Origin: UBA10518 sp022837185
Lineage (GTDB): Bacteria > Desulfobacterota > Desulfobulbia > Desulfobulbales > Desulfobulbaceae
Assembly (NCBI GenBank): GCA_034007705.1
Contig: JAVEQK010000015.1
Location: 1-64,000, forward strand
Direction: 5' to 3'
DNA length: 64,000 nucleotides
The position numbers and the translations under genes were made by a program. The notes below the pieces were generated by a model. The model ran no database searches. It had not been told where the DNA came from and saw only the letters and a list, made by a program, of their open reading frames with translations. This document shows, one piece after another, positions 6,859 to 15,400 of this stretch. Position 1 is the stretch's first letter, and each line of letters opens with the position of its first letter.

Positions 6859-8574
6859 ATGACCATGAAAATGTTGCTGATCACGGCCGCGTGTCTCTTC
6901 TTGTTCGCCCTTTCCGCCCTTGGCGATGAAATAATGCTGCCCGCCGGGATTTCCGATGCCGAGGCCCTGCGTCTTGGCGAGAAGATGTACCGGGAGGGCA
7001 TCCTCCCCTCCGGAGAACCGATGCAGGCGATCGTCATGGGTGACATTCCCATGGACGGCAGAATGTTCACCTGCGACGACTGCCACCAGAGAAGCGGACT
7101 CGGTTCGGTGGAAGGAACCGTGATCACCTGGCCGACCAACGGCAAGGAACTGTACAAACCCCGGAGGAAAACAGGGGCATGGCGTCCCCCCGAAGGCGAT
7201 GCGGAAAAAATGGATGACCGGAGGCATCTCCCCCGGTACTGGCAGATAGAAGACGCCCGGCCCGCGTATACGGACCGGAGCCTGGCCCGGGTGCTGCTGA
7301 CCGGCGTGGACCCCGCCGGCCGCAAGCTCAATCCGGTCATGCCCCTCTATCTTCTCGGCGAGGAAGACATGAGCATCCTGGTCCACTATCTCAAGAACCT
7401 GTCCGTCGAACCGGCGCCGGGAGTGGATGACTCGACCATCCGCTTCGCCACCGTGGTCGCCGGAAATGTTGCCCCGGAAGACCGGCAGGCCATGCTGACC
7501 ACCCTGCAGGCCCATATAGACGCCCACAACTCCCAGAGCCGGCACCAGGAGCGGCGTTCCGCCTCCGGGCCGTTCTTCAAGACCGAGATGTACCAGGCCT
7601 ACCGCCGGCTGCAGCTTGACGTGTGGGAGCTGCATGGCCCGGAGGAAACATGGCCGGCCCAACTGGAAAATTACTACGCACAGGAGCCGGTCTTCGCCCT
7701 TGTCGGCGGACTGGCGTCCGGCAGCTGGCGTCCGGTCCATGAATTCTGTGAACAGCATAAAATTCCCGCCATTTTTCCGCTCACCGGTTTCCCGGTGGTG
7801 GCCGAATCGGACTGGTACACCCTCTATTTCTCCAAGGGCCTGTATCAGTCCGGCGAAGCGGCCGCCCGCTTCCTGCACGCGCGTGAAGGGCTTGCCGACG
7901 ACGCCCAGGTGGTGATTGTCTTCCGCGAAAATGCGGAAAGCGCAGCCTTGCGGCAGGGTTTCGCGGAGAGCTGGCGGAGATTTTCCCGGCCCGAACCCCA
8001 GTACGTGCCCCTGGGACCCGATGACCGGCCGACCGGACAATTCTGGCTGGATATCGTCCGCACCCACCGGCCGGCGGTCCTGATCCTCTGGCTGGGGGCC
8101 GAGGATCTGGGCGGCATGGACACCCTTGCCGGCGAGGAGGCCGTTCCGACAATTTTTCTTTCCTCGGAAATGCTGCGCTACTCCTTCAACTCTGTCCCCG
8201 AGGGCCTGCGGGAGTCCGCTTACCTGACCTATCCCCGCAATCTTCCCGAAACCTGGGGCAAAAGGATGCTGCCCGTCTCACGGTGGCTGCAGGCAAGGGA
8301 CATCCCCGTCACCAATCTGGAAATACAGGCCAAAATGTATTTTCTCGGCTGGATGCTGCCCGGCGCCATTGGATACATGCGGAGCGAATTCTTCCGCGAT
8401 TACTTCCTGGAAGGATTCGACATGATGGTTGACCAGGACTATGCCATTGCCGTCTATCCCCGCCTGACTTTCGGTTCCGGCCAGCGATACGCGTCAAAAG
8501 GCTGCTACATAGTCCAACTGACCGGAGGACCCGATCCCCGCCCGGTGCCGCAAAGCGACTGGGTCATTCACTGA
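6859..8574 (+). CDS. Secreted cytochrome c fused to a periplasmic ligand-binding domain
   Basis: 571 residues. A signal peptide (about residues 1-22, ending ALSALGD) is followed by a class-I-like cytochrome c domain (about 30-175) with one heme motif CDDCH (Cys72, Cys75, His76) and a plausible distal Met161 in NPVMP. From about residue 185 the protein changes to a type I periplasmic-binding fold of the LivJ/receptor type, with segments such as VFALVGGLASGSW, IPAIFPLTGFP, QVVIVFRENAES and PAVLILWLGAEDL. The gene begins 14 nt after SCO1 and lies ahead of an FtsX/LolD-like ABC pair. Electron transfer linked to ligand sensing or cargo delivery is possible; no specific substrate can be read from the sequence. 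Confidence 0.85.
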   Translation: MTMKMLLITAACLFLFALSALGDEIMLPAGISDAEALRLGEKMYREGILPSGEPMQAIVMGDIPMDGRMFTCDDCHQRSGLGSVEGTVITWPTNGKELYKPRRKTGAWRPPEGDAEKMDDRRHLPRYWQIEDARPAYTDRSLARVLLTGVDPAGRKLNPVMPLYLLGEEDMSILVHYLKNLSVEPAPGVDDSTIRFATVVAGNVAPEDRQAMLTTLQAHIDAHNSQSRHQERRSASGPFFKTEMYQAYRRLQLDVWELHGPEETWPAQLENYYAQEPVFALVGGLASGSWRPVHEFCEQHKIPAIFPLTGFPVVAESDWYTLYFSKGLYQSGEAAARFLHAREGLADDAQVVIVFRENAESAALRQGFAESWRRFSRPEPQYVPLGPDDRPTGQFWLDIVRTHRPAVLILWLGAEDLGGMDTLAGEEAVPTIFLSSEMLRYSFNSVPEGLRESAYLTYPRNLPETWGKRMLPVSRWLQARDIPVTNLEIQAKMYFLGWMLPGAIGYMRSEFFRDYFLEGFDMMVDQDYAIAVYPRLTFGSGQRYASKGCYIVQLTGGPDPRPVPQSDWVIH

Positions 8575-8615
8575 CCCGGAAGCTCCGGCCCGTCCCTGGA
8601 AAACTTCTCGATGCG

Positions 8616-8918
8616 ATGATAAAAAGCAAAATTTTCATTGGGTTCACCCTCGGCCAAATCCTGCTGCTGACCCTGTTCTTCCTCCTTTCCCATGCCTCTC
8701 GGCTGCCGGGGCGGGACGATGAACTGCAGGCGCGAAGGGAGCTGGTCCACCGCCTGGGCCTGACGGATTTTGCCATCTGGACCGAAGCCCGCTACACCAG
8801 GCATCCTTCGCAGACCGATTTTTTCTCCCCCTTTCAGGATTTTCCCTCATCATTGGAACATTTTCCGGCCGGTTCGGTTATTGCCCCGGTTCTTCCTTCC
8901 GGGAGCGACCGCCGATGA
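8616..8918 (+). CDS. Small membrane-anchored periplasmic protein, unknown function
   Basis: 100 residues with one N-terminal transmembrane or uncleaved signal segment (about 6-26, IFIGFTLGQILLLTLFFLL) and a soluble tail without cysteines or known motifs. Its stop overlaps the start of the following ABC permease (ATGA), so translation is coupled. Not recognised. It is likely an accessory subunit of the adjacent ABC system, by position only. Confidence 0.7.
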   Translation: MIKSKIFIGFTLGQILLLTLFFLLSHASRLPGRDDELQARRELVHRLGLTDFAIWTEARYTRHPSQTDFFSPFQDFPSSLEHFPAGSVIAPVLPSGSDRR

Positions 8919-10072
8919 TAAAGCATCTGAAGATCATCGACTACGCCCTTGCTTCCCTGCTGCGAAGAAAATTTAAGAGCCTGGCGATCATCACCGCCTT
9001 TACCGTCGTCGTCACTGCTCTGGCCTCCATCCTGCTGTTCACCGGCGCCCTGAAAAAGGAAGCCGAACTGGTCCTGGCCGGCGCCCCCGACCTGATCGTC
9101 CAGAGAACGGCGGGCGGACGCCACGACCTTATCCCCGCTGCCTACGCGGACAAAATCAGGGAGATCCCCGGCATCGGCATGGTCATCCCGCGCTACTGGG
9201 GCTATTACTACGACCCCCTCACAGAGGCCAACTATACGATCCTGGGGACCGACGGCAAGGCGGAACGGCTGGAACTGCTGGAAGGCAGACTGCCGGAAAG
9301 GGATGGTGAATGCGCGGTCGGGGCGGGCATCGCCGAGATGCAGAGAACCGTGGGCGGAGGGGAGCTGATTCTCGTCGACAGCAGTAATACCGGGGTGCTG
9401 TATGAGGTGGTGGGGGTGTTCCGGGCTGCGTCGAGCCTGCTGACCAATGACCTGATTGTACTCACCGACAACGAGGTCATCCGCTTCTTCGGCCTGCCGT
9501 CCGGCAAAGCCACCGATATCTCGGTCCAGGTCTACAACCGCGAGGAGCTCCAGACCGCGGCCGCCAAGGTCAAGCGGATGCTGCCGGACACCAGGCCCAT
9601 CACCAGAACCGAGCTTGTCCGGACATACGAGATGGTGTTCAACTGGCGCAGCGGCATGCTGCTCACCGTTTTCAGCGCTGCGGTCATCGCTTTCTGCATT
9701 CTGGCCTGGGATAAGGCGACGGGCATCAGCGCCGATGAAAAGCGGGAAATCGGCATCCTCAAGGCGGTGGGCTGGGACACCTCCGACGTCCTGGCGCTCA
9801 AGTTCTGGGAAGGCCTCATCATTGCCCTGACTGCGTTCTTGCTCGGGACCATTGCCGGTTTTGTCCATATCTTTTTTTTCAATGCCTTCCTGCTGGCCCC
9901 GGTCATCAAAGGATGGTCGGTTGTCTTCCCCGACTTTCACCTGGCCCCGCACCTGGACCCCTATCTCGTTTTTACCCTTGGCTTCCTCACCGTGGCTCCG
10001 TACGTGGCCAGCACCGTCATCCCGGCCTGGAAAACGGCGGTCACCGATCCCGAGACCATCATGAGGGGCTGA
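8915..10072 (+). CDS. FtsX/MacB-like ABC transporter permease
   Basis: 385 residues in the MacB/LolC-type layout: an N-terminal transmembrane helix (about 22-45), a large periplasmic domain (about 50-240, with the core-domain pattern PGIGMVIPRYWGYYYD), then three helices in the C-terminal third, including SGMLLTVFSAAVIAFCILAW and GLIIALTAFLLGTIAGFVHIFFF, with the FtsX cytoplasmic motif KREIGILKAVGWDTSDV between them. It pairs with the ATPase starting 2 nt after its stop. Such systems perform mechanotransmission, lipoprotein release or protein export rather than small-molecule uptake. Confidence 0.9.
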   Translation: MIKHLKIIDYALASLLRRKFKSLAIITAFTVVVTALASILLFTGALKKEAELVLAGAPDLIVQRTAGGRHDLIPAAYADKIREIPGIGMVIPRYWGYYYDPLTEANYTILGTDGKAERLELLEGRLPERDGECAVGAGIAEMQRTVGGGELILVDSSNTGVLYEVVGVFRAASSLLTNDLIVLTDNEVIRFFGLPSGKATDISVQVYNREELQTAAAKVKRMLPDTRPITRTELVRTYEMVFNWRSGMLLTVFSAAVIAFCILAWDKATGISADEKREIGILKAVGWDTSDVLALKFWEGLIIALTAFLLGTIAGFVHIFFFNAFLLAPVIKGWSVVFPDFHLAPHLDPYLVFTLGFLTVAPYVASTVIPAWKTAVTDPETIMRG

Positions 10073-10073
10073 G

Positions 10074-10766
10074 ATGGAAACATCAGCGTACATCCGGACG
10101 GAAAACGTCAGGAAGGTCTACAATCCGGGCCGACCGGACGAAATGACCGCCCTCGACGACGTCTCCATTACCGTCGACCGGGGCGCAGTGACGGTCATCA
10201 AGGGGCCGAGCGGCTCCGGCAAGACCTCCCTGCTGAGCGTCATCGGCTGCATGTCGCGGCCGACCGCGGGCCGTGTTTTTGTGGACGGCAAGGACGTGGT
10301 GAAACTGCCGGAACGGTTTCTGACCGGCGTGCGGCGGAAGAAATTCGGCTTTATCTTTCAGCAGTATCACCTGATCCGCAATCTGAACACCCTGGACAAC
10401 ATTCTTCTGCCCCTCTATCCGACCAACATGATGCCTCCGGAAATGAAGCGGAGAGCGCTGGCCGTCATGGCGAAACTTTCCCTGTCCGGTAAACAGCACA
10501 GCAGGGCAAAAAATCTCTCCGGCGGGGAGCAGCAGAGAGTCGCCATCGCCCGGGCCCTTATCAACGATCCCGCGGTAATCATCGCCGATGAACCGACCGC
10601 GCATCTCGACCGCGGCCTGGCGGCCGAATTCATGCGGATCCTTGCGTCACTGTGCGGGGAAGGCAGAACCGTGCTCATTGCCACCCATGATCCCTTCATC
10701 TACGGCCATGACCTGGTCGGCAAAACCATCGCCATGCGGGACGGACGTATCGAAGAGGAGCGGTGA
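10074..10766 (+). CDS. LolD/MacB-like ABC transporter ATPase
   Basis: 230 residues with Walker A GPSGSGKT (44-51), Q-loop FIFQQYHLI, signature LSGGEQQR (148-155), Walker B VIIADEPTAHLD and a switch histidine in IATHDP. These features and the size fit the LolD/MacB subfamily that pairs with FtsX-fold permeases. It lies 2 nt after the permease and 1 nt before the next gene, clearly one operon. Confidence 0.95.
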   Translation: METSAYIRTENVRKVYNPGRPDEMTALDDVSITVDRGAVTVIKGPSGSGKTSLLSVIGCMSRPTAGRVFVDGKDVVKLPERFLTGVRRKKFGFIFQQYHLIRNLNTLDNILLPLYPTNMMPPEMKRRALAVMAKLSLSGKQHSRAKNLSGGEQQRVAIARALINDPAVIIADEPTAHLDRGLAAEFMRILASLCGEGRTVLIATHDPFIYGHDLVGKTIAMRDGRIEEER

Positions 10767-10767
10767 A

Positions 10768-11775
10768 ATGATCTTTCACCCGGGAATTCTCGCCCTGGTC
10801 ATCGGTTCCGCTCTCCTCACGCTGATGACCGCCTATGGGGTCCTACTTGGGGTGAAGGTGTTTCTGCGCTGGGATTTCCAGAGCAGCTCGGCGGCCCAAC
10901 TGGCCTTGGAACGCAAAACCTCCCTCATTTCCACCATCGCCAGCTACGTGCTCGGATTCCAGATCATCTCCGCGCTCCTGTTCGTCTATACCGTGGAGGA
11001 CATCCACCCCCTTTTTGTCGGCGCCATGTGCGCGACAGGCTCCCTGAACGCCAACCCGGTCGGCTGGTATGCCCTTTTTTCCAAGATCATCGTCTGTTTT
11101 GCCGCCGGGCTGTGGATCGTCCTGAACCATCTTGATCAGCAGGGGGAAGATTTCCCCCTTGTCAGGCTGAAATACCTGCTGCTGACCCTGCTGCTCCCTG
11201 CCATCACCCTTGACTCCGTCCTGCAGCTCCGATATTTTCTCGGCCTTGATCCGGACATCATCACCTCGTGCTGCGGCTCGCTGTTCAGTGAAGCCGATGT
11301 CAGCGTCGCCGGCAGTATTGCCGGGCTGCCGGTGCTGCCCTCCATTATCGTCTACTATGCGGGATTCGCCCTTCTTCTTCTGTTTGCCGTGTTGTCCCTG
11401 TACTCGAAAAACCCCCTGCCCAGGTATTTTCTTGCCGTTTTTGCCGCGGCTTTCTTCCTCGTTGCCCTTGCCGCCATCGTCTCCTTTATCTCCATGTACA
11501 TCTACGAACTGCCGACCCATCACTGTCCCTTCGACATGCTGCAAAGGGAATACGGGCGCATAGGCTATCCCCTCTACGTCAGCCTGTTCGGCGGAGTGTT
11601 TTTCGGTCTGCTGCCGGGCATATTCCGGCCGTTATGGAATATCCCCTCCCTGCGGGAGACAGTCCAGCGTGTGGAGCGGACATGGATCCTTCTGTCCATG
11701 GGCAGCCTGATGTTTTTTGTCGCCATGACGTCCTATCGCATTTACTCCAGCAACCTGACATATTTTTCCTATTGA
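10768..11775 (+). CDS. Polytopic membrane protein, unknown function
   Basis: 335 residues. The frame is open further upstream, but that overlaps the ATPase, and the ATG at 10768 follows GAGGAGCGGTGAA. About eight hydrophobic segments are seen (for example LALVIGSALLTLMTAYGVLL, IIVYYAGFALLLLFAVLSL, YFLAVFAAAFFLVALAAIV). Noteworthy are ITSCCGSLFS near residues 168-176 and YELPTHHCPFDML near 247-259, both in predicted loops, where cysteine and histidine side chains could bind metal or heme. Not recognised. It may be a membrane partner for copper, heme or redox transfer in this operon. Confidence 0.8.
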   Translation: MIFHPGILALVIGSALLTLMTAYGVLLGVKVFLRWDFQSSSAAQLALERKTSLISTIASYVLGFQIISALLFVYTVEDIHPLFVGAMCATGSLNANPVGWYALFSKIIVCFAAGLWIVLNHLDQQGEDFPLVRLKYLLLTLLLPAITLDSVLQLRYFLGLDPDIITSCCGSLFSEADVSVAGSIAGLPVLPSIIVYYAGFALLLLFAVLSLYSKNPLPRYFLAVFAAAFFLVALAAIVSFISMYIYELPTHHCPFDMLQREYGRIGYPLYVSLFGGVFFGLLPGIFRPLWNIPSLRETVQRVERTWILLSMGSLMFFVAMTSYRIYSSNLTYFSY

Positions 11776-11904
11776 GCAGGTCCAAACCGCCGATTTTTCC
11801 CCCTCCCATCAGCCCGGCCTGGCCTGCAAATTGCATATTCAAACGATTATTGAACCGGGCTTCACCGCCCCACCACTTCTTTTGCAGTTGAGGAGATCAT
11901 CATC

Positions 11905-12201
11905 ATGAAACTTTCATCCGTTTTCATTGCCGCTCTTTTCTCCCTCTTCCTGTTCTGTTCGATCCCGGCCCTCCTGTTCAGCGCCCAGCAGAACGGCGGC
12001 ACGATGGGAATCACCCCTTCAAGGAGTTTTTCCTACGGGGCGTCCGGAGAAAAGCTAGCGCAGGGAAAGAACCTGCAATACCTGGCCCGCAAGGAATATA
12101 AAATCTGCCTGGAACACTGCGCTGATGAGCCTGAATGCAAGGCCCGGTGCGCCAAAGCGTATTCGCGCAGGATGCAGGCTCTCGAATACCAGACAAATTA
12201 A
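11905..12201 (+). CDS. Small secreted twin-CX3C protein
   Basis: 98 residues with a clear signal peptide (about 1-27) and a mature region holding exactly four cysteines: CLEHC (68, 72) and CKARC (78, 82). Twin CX3C motifs usually form helical hairpins with two disulfides or bind metal. Ribosome site GAGGAG lies 9 nt before ATG. It is 129 bp after the polytopic protein, same strand. Given the SCO1 and multicopper oxidase nearby, a copper or disulfide carrier is a reasonable hypothesis, not shown by the sequence. Confidence 0.75.
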   Translation: MKLSSVFIAALFSLFLFCSIPALLFSAQQNGGTMGITPSRSFSYGASGEKLAQGKNLQYLARKEYKICLEHCADEPECKARCAKAYSRRMQALEYQTN

Positions 12202-12416
12202 CCTCCCGGCCGGCGACCTTGTCCGGGAGCATTCCCCCAGGGTTGGCTGTTCCGCCCAACCGGCGGTCCCATGCAGGGACGAAACCGGTTTGTGGTATTG
12301 CAACCGGAGCAAAAATTCAATATACAAAACTGGCGGGGCCACCTGATCCGGGCCTCCAGCGGAAATAACGGGGACAGACTTCCCCCCTGAACACCAAGCG
12401 GCCAATTCGCCCGTAC

Positions 12417-15400
12417 ATGACCAAGAAGCTCACCGCAAAAAGCCGGAGCAGAACCTCCACCGGGAAACCCGGCCCGATTCCTCCCTTCAGGAAAGCGGAA
12501 TCCGGGGACGAAGCTCCTGATTCCCCCGGAAAGACCCGGAGAAGAAAATCCAGCGCCGATCCGATTGCTCACCTGGAAACACTGTCCCGTGAGGAAATGC
12601 AGGAACTCGTCCGGGAATTGCATGGCTCGCAGGACCGATTGAAAAAGGAGATTGCCGAACTCCGGCAGGCCAATGCCGAGTTGGCAGCATCGCACCGCGA
12701 ACTGGACGAACTGTTCGACACCGCGCCGGTCGGCTGCTTCACCCTTGATCGGCAGGGAACGATCCTGTCCGTCAACCGGGCCGGGACCGCCCTGCTGGAA
12801 ACCCGGCGGGACACGCTGCCCGGCAAGCCGTTTTCCGCTTTTCTTCAATCGGCCGACCGGGACAAATTCCTCCATCATCTCAGCCTGGTGCTGCACTCTC
12901 CCGGCAATGCTCCATGCGACTGCGAACTGGAACTCAGCAGGAACAGCGGCGCCGGGTGTTCCGTTCGGCTGACAAGTGCCGCGGTCCGCAACGAGACAGG
13001 CGAAGCCGTCGCCGTCCGGACCGTACTCAACGACATCACCCCCTATAAACAAGCCGAGGAGGTCCTCCAGCGGAATCGGGACGTTCTCAAATCCATCATA
13101 GACGCCACCGACGTCATGCTGGTGTACCTGGACGCCGATTTCAATTTCATCTGGGTCAACCCAGCCTATGCCGAAGCCTGCCACATGCAGCCGGATGAAC
13201 TGGTCGGCCGGAACCACTTCAAGCTCTTTCCCCATCCGGAGAACGAATCGATTTTCCGACAGGTCAGGGATACCGGGACACCCGTTTTCTTCAAGGACAA
13301 GCCTTTCATTTTTCCCGACCAGCCCGATCGGGGCGTCACCTATTGGGACTGGAGCCTTGCGCCGTTCAAGGATGAAGCCGGCCGGGTTGCCGGCCTGGTC
13401 TTTTCCCTGCGCGAAACAACCAGGTTCAAACAGGCCGAGCTGGATCTCGCGGAAAGCGAGGAGCGGTTCCGCCTCATCGCCGAAACCAGCGACGATATCA
13501 TCTTTCTGATGGATGCTTCGGGCAGGCTGACCTACTGCTCCCCGGCAATCAAGACCCTGGGATACGCCGAACAGATCATCGGCACCCATTTCTCGGAGTT
13601 TGTACTGCCTGAAGAGCAGCCGCAGGCAAACAAGGCACTGGCGCGCATCTTAACCGGTGAAAAAATCAGCCTCTTCGAACTCAAGGTGCTGAAAGCCGAT
13701 CAGTCAACCGTCGATCTCGAAATCAGCGCCACCCCCATCATCAGAAACGGTGCGATCGTCGGCATCCAGGGCATCTCCCGTGATATCACCAGGCGCAAGT
13801 ATATCGAGAACGCCCTGCGCGAAAGCAAAACGCAGCTGCACACCACCCTGGAAAATCTCACCGAAGGCGTCATCGTCGCCGACCTCGACGGCAACCTTAT
13901 TTTCTGGAACCCGGCAGCGGTATCCATGCACGGCTTTACCTCCGAAGAGGAATACACCCGGCGCCTGACCGAATTTACAGACATTTTTGAGCTGGCCACC
14001 ACCGAAGGGAAGGTCCTGCCGGTGTCCCAATGGCCCCTTTTCCGCATCCTGCGTGGTGAAAGCCTGCACAACTGCGAATTGAAAATCAGGCGCCTCGACC
14101 ACTCCTGGCAGCGCATTTACAGCTACGGCGGTACCCTGGCCCGCGACAACAGCGGGCAGCCGCTGCTGGGAATACTGACCGTGCGGGACATCACCGGGCG
14201 GAAACAGAAAGAGGAAAAGATTCAACTGCGCGAGGCCCTGCTCACCGGAATAAACAGGATCTTCGAGGCCGGCCTGAAGTGTGATACCGACGAGCAACTG
14301 GCCCGGGCCGCCCTCGAGGTGGCGACGGAAATCACCGGTAGCAGGTGCGGCTTCATTGCCGAAATCGGCTACAACGGCCAGCCGCGCAGCCTCGCAGTCT
14401 GTCGTCAGAACGGAGGGGTCATCGCCGGTCATGAGCGAATGGACGACGGGGCCGTTCTCCAATACTTCCGTTCCGGTCTGTTCTCCAGCGTGCTGGACAA
14501 CGGTATCCCGCAGTACATCAATGGGCCGCAGACCTGTCCCGGAGATGCCGATCCAGGGGAAAGCCGGCCTCCTCTCGCCTCACTTCTGGGCGTTCCCCTG
14601 CTGCACGACCGCAGACCCATCGGGCTCATCGCCCTGTTCGACCGGACGGGCGGCTACCGGGATGAAGACCTCCACTCCATCGAGTCCCTGGCGCGGGTTT
14701 TCAAGGAAACCCTTTTCAAGCTGCGCACGGAAAAAGCCCTGCAATTGAGCGAAGCCAGGGAGCGGCAGCATGCGGCGGAAATGGCGCAGCTCCTCAACGT
14801 GACCCCCATACCCATCTGGATCGCCCATGATCCCCAATGCCAGGTAATCACCAGCAACCTCGCGGCGGCAAACCTCATGGAAGCGCGGCCGACGGCAAAC
14901 AATGCTCAGTCGGCCGGGCCGAATCAGGGTACGGGGAAAACACGCATTTTCAAGGGCCGGATTGAACTGACCCCGGAGGAATTGCCCCTGCAGCAGGCTG
15001 TCCGACGGGGCACCAGAATTGAAGACGTGGAACTGGACATTGTCCTGCCCAATGGCGAAGTCAGGCACCTGGTGGGCGAGGCAGTCCCCCTGATCGACAA
15101 TAACGGCGGTGTCCAGGGCGGGATAGCCGCCTTCATGGATATAACGGAACGAACCTGGATGGAGGAGCAGCTCCGGCGGGTCAAAGAGGAGTGGGAAAAA
15201 ACCTTTGACAGCGTGCCCGACCTCATTGCCATCCTGGACAATCAGCACCGGATAATCAGAGCCAACCGGGCCATGGCTGAGCGGCTCGGCCTCACCCCGG
15301 GGCAATGCGTCAGCCGGAAATGTTTCTCCTGTGTGCATGATGATGCCTGCCCGCCTGAAAACTGCCCCCACGTCATGACCTTAAAGGACGGCAGGGAGCA

